Under the pieces are notes generated by a model. That model saw only the letters and a program-made list of their open reading frames with translations, did not search any database and had not been told where the DNA came from. This document shows positions 1 through 7,644 of a stretch of 62,874 nt of DNA, one piece after another (the first letter of the stretch is position 1; each line of letters begins with the position of its first letter). Location: the NCBI GenBank assembly GCA_022486625.1, contig JAKVKH010000022.1:1-62874 (forward strand), written 5' to 3'. A program made the translations under genes and the position numbers. Source of the DNA: Butyrivibrio sp. Its GTDB lineage: Bacteria; Bacillota; Clostridia; Lachnospirales; Lachnospiraceae.

Positions 1-132
1 TTGTTTGTGGAACACATAGGGGCATTATCAGCAGATATCACATCCTTCATCAAAAGTAAAGTCACTGAATGGATGATGTCTCAAGCCTCATTTATACAGG
101 CTTTATTTGGAAATGTTTGCTGGGAAAGTTGA
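1..132 (+). CDS. possible 3' end of an unidentified gene (partial)
   Basis: Frame 1 is open from the window edge to a TGA, giving 43 residues without a recognisable motif. It may be the tail of a gene that starts outside the window or a chance open frame. The roughly 100 bases between it and the following lipoprotein gene are AT-rich and probably carry that gene's promoter, but I cannot fix a clear -35/-10 pair. Confidence 0.2.
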   Translation: MFVEHIGALSADITSFIKSKVTEWMMSQASFIQALFGNVCWES

Positions 133-231
133 GTGATATTAAAAATAATTATACTTCAAATCTATGGTTATTTCCTTCTCCACAGGTATACAATATACGA
201 AATATTTCTGATGACATGAAAGGACATTCAT

Positions 232-789
232 ATGAAAAAGACAATACTCATCCTTCTCACAGGCATCTGCCTGACCCTTTCCGGTTGCTCTGAAAGTTCC
301 GCTTCCGGAACGCCTACGGGTATCAGTGCAGAACCCATCACGACAGAAAATTCCGCGAAGGCAGCGTCCTCAACCTCACCTGCCGCTCCATCCACTTCTG
401 TTTCTTCAGAAACCTCCATATCTGCTGACACCGAAAGTTCCTCCGACTATTCCGTCTGTACTTCCCTTTCTGCTACAGATGTTGAAAATTTCGCCACAAG
501 CGCAAAAGAAGCACTTCTGAAGTCTGACTGGACCACAATCGCTTCCATGTGTGCCTATCCGATTACCATAAACGGAACTTCCTATGCAGATGAAGAAAGT
601 CTGAAAAAAGCTTCTATTACATTAAATGACACTACTGTTTCTGACCTGACTGCAGAGAGCTGTCATAACATGTTCTGTAACTCAGATGGAATCATGCTCG
701 GAAACGGCGAGGTCTGGATCAGTGAAGTTCTGGATCAGCAGCTGAATTCTGAAGGTCTTAAAATCATCTCCATCAATAATTTACAGTAA
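232..789 (+). CDS. small secreted lipoprotein, possible NTF2-like fold
   Basis: This encodes a 185-residue exported lipoprotein of unknown function. Residues 1-19 are a lipoprotein signal peptide (KK, hydrophobic core, lipobox LSGC, acylated Cys19). A Ser/Thr/Ala-rich linker follows to about residue 80, which would span the cell wall. The C-terminal domain (about 80-185) has an alpha-rich start and a MLGNGEVW-like strand, which resembles NTF2-like domains of other clostridial lipoproteins; that fold assignment is inference. The ATG is preceded by AAAGGA at seven bases, supporting the start. The gene stands alone and ends in a hairpin shared with the convergent small membrane protein gene. Confidence 0.8.
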   Translation: MKKTILILLTGICLTLSGCSESSASGTPTGISAEPITTENSAKAASSTSPAAPSTSVSSETSISADTESSSDYSVCTSLSATDVENFATSAKEALLKSDWTTIASMCAYPITINGTSYADEESLKKASITLNDTTVSDLTAESCHNMFCNSDGIMLGNGEVWISEVLDQQLNSEGLKIISINNLQ

Positions 790-797
790 AAAATCGA

Positions 798-832
798 CTG
801 TTCACAGGAACATTTTTTCGTTCTGTGAACAG
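798..832. terminator. bidirectional intrinsic terminator
   Basis: A 13-bp stem (CTGTTCACAG and its complement, one bulged G) with an AT-rich loop lies between two convergent genes. T-rich tracts follow on both strands, so it can end transcription of the lipoprotein gene and of the small membrane protein gene. Confidence 0.8.
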
Positions 833-850
833 CCGACCTTTTATTTTATA

Positions 851-1006
851 TCATTTTTTCTTTTTGGAACTCTTTACTGTTTCTGCAGCTTTTGTATCCG
901 TATCTGCCTTTTCCTGTTTGTTTCCACTGTTTTCAAACCAGAATCCGAATACTGCTACTGCAATGCCGATTGCAATCATAATTCCGGCAACGATATTTTC
1001 CATCAT
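851..1006 (-). CDS. 51-residue single-pass membrane protein
   Basis: This short gene encodes 51 residues. Residues 3-24 form one hydrophobic helix (ENIVAGIMIAIGIAVAVFGF) and the rest is a hydrophilic, Lys-rich cytoplasmic tail ending in four lysines. A GGAGG motif sits eight bases before the first of two adjacent ATG codons, and the frame ends just before the shared terminator, which together make it likely to be translated. I do not recognise the family. It lies downstream of the NUDIX gene and a small membrane protein gene on the same strand, separated by about 95 bases. A role as a small membrane-protein partner is possible, but nothing in the sequence shows it. Confidence 0.6.
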   Translation of the reverse strand: MMENIVAGIMIAIGIAVAVFGFWFENSGNKQEKADTDTKAAETVKSSKKKK

Positions 1007-1100
1007 ACTTTAAACCTCCAGGCAATTAAGTGAAGTGCAGCATGCCTCATGAAACAGCTGGTGCTGTCACGCTTATCGTTTCATATATCAACTGCCTGGT

Positions 1101-1520
1101 TTATATGCACTTTTTACCGTCTTTCCGGTGAAGATACCGCAATAGTGTATCACAAAGTGACAGTGAAACTCCCCTGTACTGCATTCTGCTGTAAAATGAA
1201 TGAAACGAAATCAGACACAGAAGAAGAAACAGTGCCGCAGCAGGCAACAGCTGAAGCACTCCCCCTGCAGCTTTATCCGGCACCCCATATATCAATGCAC
1301 TCCCCTCGGTACGGCTCAGTTCTTCTGTCCGTGATACACGTACCGGTTCATATACGGCACTTCGGAAGTTCTGCACTGCAGCTGTCCCCGGATGACCGCA
1401 AAAAGTAATGGTATCCGTCATATGCAGGGTTGAACAGATTCCCGCAAACAGTACCATAAGGATCATGAACATGCATATTTTTTTACAGTTATCTCTATGA
1501 TAAAACAATATTTTATTCAT
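1101..1520 (-). CDS. hypothetical two-helix membrane protein
   Basis: A 139-residue protein with an N-terminal membrane helix (about residues 13-32, FMILMVLFAGIC) and a second near the C-terminus (about 88-110, LLPAAALFLLLCLISF). Between them lies an extracytoplasmic segment of about 55 residues with no motif I know. The chosen ATG is ten bases after the stop of the NUDIX gene, which suggests co-transcription. The ribosome binding site is weak, so translation may depend on coupling to the upstream gene. An in-frame start further upstream would overlap the NUDIX gene and is less likely. Function unknown. Confidence 0.55.
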   Translation of the reverse strand: MNKILFYHRDNCKKICMFMILMVLFAGICSTLHMTDTITFCGHPGTAAVQNFRSAVYEPVRVSRTEELSRTEGSALIYGVPDKAAGGVLQLLPAAALFLLLCLISFHSFYSRMQYRGVSLSLCDTLLRYLHRKDGKKCI

Positions 1521-1530
1521 AATTAAACGG

Positions 1531-2184
1531 TCATGCTTCCCACATCCCCGAAACAAAATACATCAGTGCCATCCATGTATATGCAGAATAAAAATTTCCC
1601 TCCGCATCTCTGCCTGTCTTCAGCATTTGTTCCGCTTCCGCCTTTGTCAGCGGAACAAATCCATCAAACTTCTCGGAACCGACAGCACCTTCCTGTGTCA
1701 GATGGAACGATCCTGACAGATGCACCACTGCACATACCAGCGCATTACTTTCATCTGTCATACCGGGCGTACTGAACACCAGCGGATTTACGAGTTTCAG
1801 AGAATCTGTCTCAGAGATTACAATACCGGTCTCCTCATGAAGCTCCCTTGCCGCAGCTGCCAGTTGCGGGTTCTCCTTATTCTCATCCTCCGGATCAATC
1901 AGTCCCGCAGGTACGCTCAGTACATACCTGCCAACCGGATACCGGAATTCTTTTGTCAGGAGCAGTACGGGTTCTTTCCCGTCCTCCTTTATCACCACAA
2001 AACAGCTGACCGCATCCGGTACCATATTCTGAAACTGTTCCCTGCTCATCACTGCTGCCAGTCTGTCAGCCGGCCTTCTTGTTGCATTATAATAGTGTTT
2101 TCCCTCTGCATACTGAATATCAAAGACACGCAGAAATTTCGATTCAAAAAGAGCTTTGATCTGTTCCTTTGAAATTTTCTCCAT
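1531..2184 (-). CDS. NUDIX hydrolase, ADP-ribose pyrophosphatase-like
   Basis: A 217-residue NUDIX enzyme that would hydrolyse a nucleoside diphosphate linked to another group, with ADP-ribose or a nucleotide sugar the likely substrate by family. The core has the PAGLID segment (residues 92-97) and a NUDIX box ending in RELHEETG (113-120), with the metal-binding glutamates present. Residues between the glycine and the RE pair are slightly more than usual. The N-terminal strand-rich part and overall length fit the ADP-ribose pyrophosphatase group. The ATG is preceded by GAGGAG. It appears to head a short leftward operon with a small membrane protein. Confidence 0.85.
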   Translation of the reverse strand: MEKISKEQIKALFESKFLRVFDIQYAEGKHYYNATRRPADRLAAVMSREQFQNMVPDAVSCFVVIKEDGKEPVLLLTKEFRYPVGRYVLSVPAGLIDPEDENKENPQLAAAARELHEETGIVISETDSLKLVNPLVFSTPGMTDESNALVCAVVHLSGSFHLTQEGAVGSEKFDGFVPLTKAEAEQMLKTGRDAEGNFYSAYTWMALMYFVSGMWEA

Positions 2185-2280
2185 GACAGGCTCCTCTGCT
2201 TCGTTATTACATCTATCCTGATTACTTATCCTATTATATCTTAAATTGATATTGAATACGACTGTTTTACAGCTTCTGTA

Positions 2281-2334
2281 ATTGAAACGAACAGCAATGG
2301 CAGTTCATTTCAATAGAACCCGCTTCGCGGGTTC
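2281..2334. repeat. two small palindromes in an intergenic region
   Basis: A 12-bp inverted repeat (ATTGAAACGAAC and a copy with one change, separated by about nine bases) is followed directly by a perfect 8-bp hairpin (GAACCCGC-TTC-GCGGGTTC). They lie between the NUDIX gene and the terminator of the DUF6506 gene. They may be a small interspersed palindromic element or mRNA 3'-end structures; only one copy is visible here. Confidence 0.4.
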
Positions 2335-2341
2335 CGCAACC

Positions 2342-2383
2342 AAAAAGTCTGCAACGGCACTTTACGCCGTCACAGACTTTTTT
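2342..2383 (-). terminator. intrinsic terminator of the DUF6506 gene
   Basis: A stem of about 17 bp with two mismatches (AAGTCTGTGACGGC paired with GCCGTTGCAGACTT) ends in a run of T on the minus strand, about 20 bases after the DUF6506 stop codon. Confidence 0.75.
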
Positions 2384-2402
2384 CCGCAGAAATTTTCTGT
2401 TA

Positions 2403-2717
2403 TCAGAGATTGAACAGTTCATCTCCGCTCTTATGATCAAATCCCGGATGATGATCGAAACGGACTGCTCCGACAGACGCCTTGCCCTTGACTGCCTTGC
2501 TGACCATTGCAATGCCCTCGTTGCCAAAGCCTGCGCAAAGTTCTAATGCCTTTACACCGTGATTTACAAGTTCTACTGCGACCTGTACACCCTCTGTATA
2601 GGTGCTGACGCCGACTACCGTCAGATTCAGGACGGGTGTTTCAATCAGAGATCTGTGCTTCTTCGGATCAGACTCCGGTGCTACAAATATAAATGCTGCT
2701 TCTACCTTTTCGCTCAT
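2403..2717 (-). CDS. DUF6506 family protein
   Basis: A 104-residue soluble protein of the DUF6506 type, recognised by its opening (MSEKVEAAFIFVAPESDP), the central VVGVSTYTEGVQVAVELVNHG-like stretch (quoted only in part) and the LELCAGFGNEG motif. Function is not known to me; the gene is commonly a stand-alone cytosolic protein. I start it at the ATG preceded by GGAGG at nine bases, eight codons downstream of the longest possible frame. It has its own terminator, and the AraC gene upstream is on the same strand, about 75 bases away. Confidence 0.8.
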   Translation of the reverse strand: MSEKVEAAFIFVAPESDPKKHRSLIETPVLNLTVVGVSTYTEGVQVAVELVNHGVKALELCAGFGNEGIAMVSKAVKGKASVGAVRFDHHPGFDHKSGDELFNL

Positions 2718-2791
2718 GTTTTTTTCCTCCATGTGAATCATTCTTGATTACAGGAAAAGAATAGCAGAGAAGGTAAAAAAAATATTGCAGA

Positions 2792-3571
2792 TTATTGTCC
2801 TGTTTCATGATAGTGTCTGCGGAAATCCGAAAGGCTGATCCCCATCTCTTTTTTAAAGAGATTGCACAGATGACTCTGATCATTGAAGCCCAATTCTGCG
2901 GCGAGATCTGCCTCTTTGCAGGCCGTCAGAATCCGGTGCCGTACGATCCGGAGTTTGGTCTGTACATAATACTGATGCGGCGTTACACCCATTCTTTTCT
3001 TAAAGAGTTTTACCAGATAAAATCTGGATACATGTGCAGCAGCTGCCACCTGTTCCAGGTCAAACGGTTCCTCTGCATGCATTCTGATGTAATGGCAGGC
3101 ATCTCTGGCAATGGAGTTGTCACGATTTCCCGACGTCCGATCTGCAGGTCTGTCCATCACCGGACGCATCAGATGCAGAATTCCCCTGATCAATGTCTGC
3201 GCAGATGTCTGATCATTTCCCGCAATATATGCAGCGCAGAGCTTCTTAAAATTTTCCTGAGAAGCAAGTTCCAGATAATGACTGCGAAACGTATAGCGGT
3301 TCAGCAGGTCTTTCCACCTTCCTCCGATACACAGCACAATATACCGGTAGGAAGATGCCGTTTCGATTTTGACACCTGTATCAGACGGAATGATATAAAC
3401 CATGCCTCTATGCAATGTCTCCTTCTCGCCGGCAATTGTAAAGGTCACCTCCCCGTCCTCCACCATGCCAAGGCAGAAACTCTCGTGACTATGAAGCGGA
3501 AAGGTGTGACTGCTGTGTGCAATCAGAATCTCTATGTCATTTTTATCATAAATATCAATTTTATTTTTCAT
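2792..3571 (-). CDS. AraC family transcriptional regulator with cupin domain
   Basis: A 259-residue regulator. The N-terminal part (about 1-130) is an AraC-type ligand-binding cupin, with the histidine cluster FPLHSHESFCLG that often forms the sensing pocket. The C-terminal part (about 155-255) contains two helix-turn-helix motifs, FDLEQVAAAAHVSRFYLVKL in the first, then LAAELGFNDQSHLCNLFKKE in the second, ending in the usual GISLSDFR. Its ATG overlaps the stop of the AlkD-like gene by 11 bases, so the two are translationally coupled. The ligand is unknown; linkage to a DNA repair protein suggests, but does not show, a stress role. Confidence 0.85.
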   Translation of the reverse strand: MKNKIDIYDKNDIEILIAHSSHTFPLHSHESFCLGMVEDGEVTFTIAGEKETLHRGMVYIIPSDTGVKIETASSYRYIVLCIGGRWKDLLNRYTFRSHYLELASQENFKKLCAAYIAGNDQTSAQTLIRGILHLMRPVMDRPADRTSGNRDNSIARDACHYIRMHAEEPFDLEQVAAAAHVSRFYLVKLFKKRMGVTPHQYYVQTKLRIVRHRILTACKEADLAAELGFNDQSHLCNLFKKEMGISLSDFRRHYHETGQ

Positions 3572-4250
3572 GTCGTCTCAATGTCTGCAGATATGCCTTA
3601 TGTTCCGCACTGACGCGGTAGCTTTCAACCGACTTCTGAATCGTCTTGTTATGCGTCCATAGTTCCAGGCGGTTTTCTTCAATGTACGGCACGGTCTGCT
3701 CATACTGTTTGGCCAGCGCTGTTGCAAAAAACCATGCTGCCATCATTCTCACATAGTATTCTTCTGATACAATCCCTGCCACCAGTTCCAGATACTCCGG
3801 CCTGAATGCTTCATCCAGATAAAAACGCATCAGCATGCCGATCCCGAAACGAATCGTGTAGGTTCTCTCTGAAGCCATCCATCTCCTGATTTCTGTCAGG
3901 AGTTCCTCTGTGTGCTTTTTAAGGATCTTCGGTGACATTTCATCACAGGTCGCCCAGTTATCCACATAAGGCAGAAACAGATCCAGTTCGGCAATCAGCT
4001 GCGGATAATCTCTGTGCATTTCCAGAAGAAATCCATGCAGATTGTTCTCTTCATAATACCGGTGCGGCAACTGTTTCAGAAACGCTTCCGCTTCTTCTGT
4101 TCCTGCAATCTCCTTTGCATATTTCCTTAAAACAGGTGTCCGGATGCCAATCACATTTTCCGGCAGTACCGTTGGCATCAGTCTGCACTGAAACTGCCTG
4201 TACTTTTCGTCCTGCAGCTGAAACAGCTGCTCCTGAATTGTTTTTTCCAC
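3561..4250 (-). CDS. AlkD-like DNA alkylation repair protein
   Basis: A 229-residue HEAT-like repeat protein of the DNA alkylation repair family (AlkC/AlkD type), which would remove alkylated bases as a DNA glycosylase. Visible hallmarks are the N-terminal DEKYRQFQCRLMPT, the IGIRTPVLRKYAKEI segment, DNWATCDEMSP and the RFGIGMLMRFYL helix, in the usual family order. I start it at GTG, five bases after AAAGGAGA; the longer frame upstream would add an unrelated membrane helix that is antisense to the leader ORF of the MFS gene. The last 11 bases overlap the AraC gene. Confidence 0.85.
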   Translation of the reverse strand: MEKTIQEQLFQLQDEKYRQFQCRLMPTVLPENVIGIRTPVLRKYAKEIAGTEEAEAFLKQLPHRYYEENNLHGFLLEMHRDYPQLIAELDLFLPYVDNWATCDEMSPKILKKHTEELLTEIRRWMASERTYTIRFGIGMLMRFYLDEAFRPEYLELVAGIVSEEYYVRMMAAWFFATALAKQYEQTVPYIEENRLELWTHNKTIQKSVESYRVSAEHKAYLQTLRRHEK

Positions 4251-4346
4251 AGAATCTCCTTTTTCCACATCCGTTTCTTTTCCGGCAGATGTTATCCACA
4301 TCATGATGCGCATACCCTGCGGCAGAACTTTTCTACTGCAGGTATA

Positions 4347-4376
4347 TTGACGCCGCCTGTCCAAAGGGCTTAAACT
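4347..4376 (+). promoter_or_regulatory. candidate promoter of the MFS leader transcript
   Basis: TTGACG and TAAACT are separated by 18 bases, about 35 bases before the ATG of the leader ORF. The -10 element is poor, so this is a tentative call that rests mainly on its position. Confidence 0.35.
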
Positions 4377-4410
4377 GACATTAATATAAACGATCAGAAA
4401 GGAGCAGACG

Positions 4411-4500
4411 ATGACATTCACAGCCAGAATGAGCAGCAGTTCAACTGTAAAAGCAGGCATTTTTCATTTTCAGGGGACTACTATGCTCTTTTTCAGGTAA
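4411..4500 (+). CDS. 29-residue leader peptide upstream of an MFS transporter
   Basis: A short open frame with a strong ribosome binding site (AAAGGAG, six bases from the ATG) encodes 29 residues ending in GTTMLFFR. An internal AGGGGA-preceded ATG would give a five-residue MLFFR peptide in the same frame. The ORF ends 47 bases before a strong intrinsic terminator that itself precedes the transporter gene. That order (leader ORF, terminator, exporter) is the layout of ribosome-mediated attenuators that switch on resistance genes when an antibiotic stalls the leader ribosome. The function here is inference from layout; the peptide resembles none I can name. Confidence 0.55.
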   Translation: MTFTARMSSSSTVKAGIFHFQGTTMLFFR

Positions 4501-4547
4501 CCGTCATCAATGCTGCCTTTATCTTAGCATATCAGCTTCCCCTGCAG

Positions 4548-4584
4548 AACATATTCCTCTGATTTCAGACGAATATGTTTTTTT
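4548..4584 (+). terminator. intrinsic terminator in the leader of the MFS gene (candidate attenuator)
   Basis: Arms of 15 bases (AACATATTCCTCTGA and TCAGACGAATATGTT) pair with one mismatch around a tiny loop and run into seven T on the plus strand. No plus-strand gene other than the short leader ORF lies upstream, so the terminator can only act on the transporter's own leader transcript. Bases 4471-4477 (CAGGGGA, inside the leader ORF) can also pair with 4538-4544, just before the terminator. Confidence 0.7.
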
Positions 4585-4625
4585 ATGTCTGTTTTCGAAA
4601 AAAAAAATTGTAAGGGAGCTTATCC

Positions 4626-5840
4626 ATGAAAAAATCAGATACAAATATAAAAACAGATTCCGGAAATTATATGAAAAACGTCACCCTCGACTATTTCTTC
4701 AGTTTTCTCCGAAACTTCGGCGTATCCCAGGCCATCTGGGTACTGTTCATGGTATACCGCGGTCAGAACCTGATGGAGGTTGGCATTGCCGAAGGTGTAT
4801 TCCATGTCACAAGTCTTCTCTGTGAAGTACCAAGCGGCGCCGCTGCTGACCTTCTGGGCCGAAAACGCGTCATGATTCTGGGCCGCATCCTGTCCGTACT
4901 TTCTTCGGTCTGCATGCTCTATGCCCACTCACTCCCGGCCTTTTGCGGCGCTTTTATCCTGTCCGCACTCAGCTACAACCTGTTGTCCGGCACGGAAGAT
5001 GCACTTGTCTATGACAGTATGAAAGTTTCCGGCGCAGAGTCCCGCTATATCACCGTTTCTTCCAGACTCAATATCATTATTGAAATCGCACAGGGTGCCG
5101 GCACCTTCCTCGGTGGTGTTCTTTCCGACAGATCCTTTGTCCTGTGCTATCTTGTGGACATTCTGGTCGTATGCCTCTCACTCCTGCCGCTTCTTATGAT
5201 GAATGAACCTTCGGTTCAAACAGAGTCAGAAGAGGCCGCAACTGCCGGCAGCGCAGGAACACTTAAGGACCATTTCCGGACCGTCTGGCAGATTCTGAAG
5301 GAAAATCCCGCCGTAGTACGCATTCTTCTGTATTACCCGGCAGTCACTTCCTTTGACGCTGTCCTCTTTTTCTACGGACAGCAGTACTTTGCCGACTTTG
5401 GCCTGACACGTATGCAGATCAGTATCCTGATGGTCATCAGCAGCGCTTTTTCCTGTCTTGCAGCGCTTTTCTGCACCAGAATTCTGAATTATTTCGGAGA
5501 AAAAACAAAGTATATTATTTCCGTCATCATGGGGCTGTCCATTCTGTCCTGTGCCTATCCGGATCTTCGAAGTGCCGCTTTCTTTTTCATTCTGGCAAAT
5601 GCAGTCAATTCACTGATCTACCCGATCGAGTCCAGTTCACTGAACGCACTGATTCCTTCCGCACAGCGCGCAACAATCATTTCCGTGGACAGCATGTGCT
5701 ATTCCGTTTCCATGATCCTGTTCTTCCCGCTGTGCGGCGTAGTCGCCACATATGCAGATCTGCATGTCACCTTCGCAGCCCTTGGTATCCTGCAGTTATG
5801 TCTGATGGGATTATTGCTGCACCGCTTCATTTCAGCATGA
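4626..5840 (+). CDS. MFS transporter (efflux type)
   Basis: A 404-residue major facilitator with about twelve membrane helices. The loop between helices 2 and 3 carries a motif-A-like EVPSGAAADLLGRKR. A hydrophilic central loop (about residues 195-220, Glu/Ala-rich) separates the two six-helix halves. The subfamily is seen in proton-driven drug or small-molecule exporters of Firmicutes; the substrate cannot be read from sequence. The ATG follows AAGGGAG at seven bases. Its leader contains a short ORF and a terminator, so expression is probably inducible. It converges on, and overlaps by 14 bases, a membrane protein gene on the other strand. Confidence 0.85.
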   Translation: MKKSDTNIKTDSGNYMKNVTLDYFFSFLRNFGVSQAIWVLFMVYRGQNLMEVGIAEGVFHVTSLLCEVPSGAAADLLGRKRVMILGRILSVLSSVCMLYAHSLPAFCGAFILSALSYNLLSGTEDALVYDSMKVSGAESRYITVSSRLNIIIEIAQGAGTFLGGVLSDRSFVLCYLVDILVVCLSLLPLLMMNEPSVQTESEEAATAGSAGTLKDHFRTVWQILKENPAVVRILLYYPAVTSFDAVLFFYGQQYFADFGLTRMQISILMVISSAFSCLAALFCTRILNYFGEKTKYIISVIMGLSILSCAYPDLRSAAFFFILANAVNSLIYPIESSSLNALIPSAQRATIISVDSMCYSVSMILFFPLCGVVATYADLHVTFAALGILQLCLMGLLLHRFISA

Positions 5841-6405
5841 GGATCAGATTCACCACCATCATTGAGGCCGCAACGGTGATCAGCGGAATCATGCCATCCA
5901 CATATCCCGGATATGCCGGAAGATTGTAATAAAGCAGATAGCAGATCATACTGGCAATCGCTGCCAGTATGATCAGAACCAGCAGGAAAATGGTAATGCC
6001 AAGCGGAAAGCGGCCCACCCCGTACAGGAAATTCACAAGGCACAGTTCCAGTACTGCCCAGCCTGTAATAATCAGAAGTTCTGACGTTACCTGCCTGTGC
6101 AGCAGAATTCCTGTCAGAAACAGCAATACAAAATAAATCACCAGACCACAGGCAACAATAATCCACCCGGGTATATTTCTGGTCGGCATTTCCATCTGAT
6201 GCGCATTCAGTCCCATGACAGACAGCACGATTCCTGCCATTCCCAGGACAAACGCAATTCCGATGCACATGGTTCCAAACGGCGTGCTGCCGGCCCCCGG
6301 TTTAAAGGTAATGCACCACCAGATCAGATAAAAAATGCTGCAGAGTACCAGCAGCAGATTTCCCCCAAGTACCTGCCATAACTGCGTTGTAAAATTCTGA
6401 CACAT
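5827..6405 (-). CDS. multi-pass membrane protein of unknown function
   Basis: A 192-residue, very hydrophobic protein with about six membrane helices (for example LLLVLCSIFYLIWWCITF near the start and ITIFLLVLIILAAIASMICY near residue 140). No catalytic or transport motif is evident. The ATG is preceded by GGGAAGG. It follows the DUF421 gene on the same strand after about 40 bases, which suggests an operon, and its 3' end overlaps the convergent MFS gene. It may act with the DUF421 protein at the membrane; that is inference from position only. Confidence 0.65.
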   Translation of the reverse strand: MCQNFTTQLWQVLGGNLLLVLCSIFYLIWWCITFKPGAGSTPFGTMCIGIAFVLGMAGIVLSVMGLNAHQMEMPTRNIPGWIIVACGLVIYFVLLFLTGILLHRQVTSELLIITGWAVLELCLVNFLYGVGRFPLGITIFLLVLIILAAIASMICYLLYYNLPAYPGYVDGMIPLITVAASMMVVNLILMLK

Positions 6406-6447
6406 GATCTCACCTTCCCATTCTTTTTATCTCCTGCAGAGGCTTCA

Positions 6448-6972
6448 TCACTCATGCTTTGCAGTTTCCCGTCTGGGATTCTTATGCTTCCTGACTGCCT
6501 TTGTCGTCTGGTTATGGAAGTCCGAAGACAACACACTGATATTGCCATCTACCTCCAGCACGGCAAGATCAACATCCGATACCTTCTCCGCACCGTGCTC
6601 CCTGATTGCTTCAAGCAGTTCATCCGTTGTCAGTTTCGCCTTTTTCATGTTGACATCATTTACATGCCCTTTATAGACCAGCATCAGCGGATCTCCCTGC
6701 ATGAGCTTGCCGAACTTCGGAAACCGAAACAGGCACTCTTTGAATACCGCATCTGTAATAAAGAGTGCAGCTGCAGCCACAAGCCCTCCCGGGAGGGACG
6801 TATCCGATCCTACCATGGCATTCTGCACTGCATTACTCAAAAGCATGATGAACACCAGATCCATCACGGACAGCTGCGCAATCTCCGTTTTGCCAAAGAA
6901 ACGAATTGCAAAAACAATAAACAGATACACTGCAACAGAACTCAGTGCAATCAAAAGAAAATGAACCGTCAT
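6448..6972 (-). CDS. DUF421 (YetF-like) membrane protein
   Basis: A 174-residue DUF421 protein. Three N-terminal membrane helices (about 5-75) are followed by a cytoplasmic YetF-type domain. Family marks are IRFFGKTEIAQLSVMDLVF in the first loop, the GDPLMLVYKGHVN segment and the LLEAIREHGAEKVSDVDLAV stretch. The role of the family is not well defined. The protein is shorter than Bacillus YetF (about 230 residues), consistent with a single C-terminal subdomain. The start codon has only a weak ribosome binding site. It probably shares a transcript with the membrane protein gene downstream. Confidence 0.8.
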   Translation of the reverse strand: MTVHFLLIALSSVAVYLFIVFAIRFFGKTEIAQLSVMDLVFIMLLSNAVQNAMVGSDTSLPGGLVAAAALFITDAVFKECLFRFPKFGKLMQGDPLMLVYKGHVNDVNMKKAKLTTDELLEAIREHGAEKVSDVDLAVLEVDGNISVLSSDFHNQTTKAVRKHKNPRRETAKHE

Positions 6973-7107
6973 GTTTTTATCATGAATGAACGGTTTTCAT
7001 CAGAAAATCTTCATTCTTTCCTCCCCGTGTTTCATTTGCAACATATTTTTTCCATCCATATCACTATAGTTATCTTATCACAGACTTAAAGAAAGGACTC
7101 AGATGAC

Positions 7108-7536
7108 ATGTCAGAAATTTTCACGCTAAGTGCTTATGAAACATCTGCTGCACAGTTTTTTGAAACACTGCTCTCACATCATACGGATCTGGTACTGGAT
7201 GTGCGGTTGAAAAATTCCAACCAGCTCTGCGGCTTTACCAAGCAGAAGGACCTTGAGTACTTGATTCCCAAAATCACAGGTGCCGTCTATATTCATGACC
7301 TGCGCTTTGCACCCTCCTCCGTACTTCTTGATCAGTATCTGCAACACCTTATCAGCTGGGAAGACTATTTTTCCCGCTACATCATGCAGATCAGGGAACA
7401 GGACGGCACCAGTGCATTTCAGAAAACCTACGCAGACTACCATTCCGTCTGTATTCTGGGAACTGCCACGAAGAAACGTCGCAGTCACAGTGAGGCACTT
7501 GCCGATTTTCTTTCTTCAGACGGCACAAAGGCATGA
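7108..7536 (+). CDS. DUF488 family protein
   Basis: A 142-residue cytosolic protein of the DUF488 type. It shows LVLDVRLKNSNQLCGFTKQ (residues about 29-47), an expanded form of the family's DVR...P.S...GF pattern, and the C-terminal region SVCILGTATKKRRSHSEALA, whose Cys/His arrangement matches the usual VCLLC-E--HCHR signature only in part: the second cysteine is missing. Function of the family is unknown. The ATG lies ten bases after AAAGGA. It is a single gene; the MarR operon promoter begins about 35 bases downstream. Confidence 0.7.
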   Translation: MSEIFTLSAYETSAAQFFETLLSHHTDLVLDVRLKNSNQLCGFTKQKDLEYLIPKITGAVYIHDLRFAPSSVLLDQYLQHLISWEDYFSRYIMQIREQDGTSAFQKTYADYHSVCILGTATKKRRSHSEALADFLSSDGTKA

Positions 7537-7571
7537 CTTCTTCCTGTCTTCTGTGTCTCTGACTTTTTTCC

Positions 7572-7600
7572 TTGACAGATTTATCTTCATCCTGTATAGT
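7572..7600 (+). promoter_or_regulatory. sigma-A promoter of the MarR-DegV operon
   Basis: A consensus -35 (TTGACA) is followed after exactly 17 bases by TATAGT. The -10 element is the left end of the large palindrome below, so a bound repressor would block RNA polymerase. Confidence 0.8.
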
Positions 7601-7633
7601 TCACTTTATTAACTGTTAATCAAATGAACTATA
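7595..7633 (+). promoter_or_regulatory. 39-bp palindromic operator, probable MarR binding site
   Basis: The arms TATAGTTCA and TGAACTATA are perfect inverted repeats, and the centre ATTAAC-T-GTTAAT is a second perfect palindrome sharing the same axis at base 7614. Over the whole 19-base arms, 17 positions pair. It covers the -10 and the transcription start and ends a few bases before the ribosome binding site of the MarR gene, which fits autorepression. Confidence 0.75.
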
Positions 7634-7644
7634 TGGAGTATTTT

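Noticed and set aside
4251..4460. Upstream extension of the AlkD-like gene encoding a membrane helix
   Set aside because: It is antisense to the leader ORF of the MFS gene, lacks a ribosome binding site, and a well-spaced GTG start exists downstream at 4250.
6964..6995. Hairpin AACCGT/ACGGTT around the DUF421 start codon
   Set aside because: The stem is short and asymmetric; start-codon masking is possible but not convincing.
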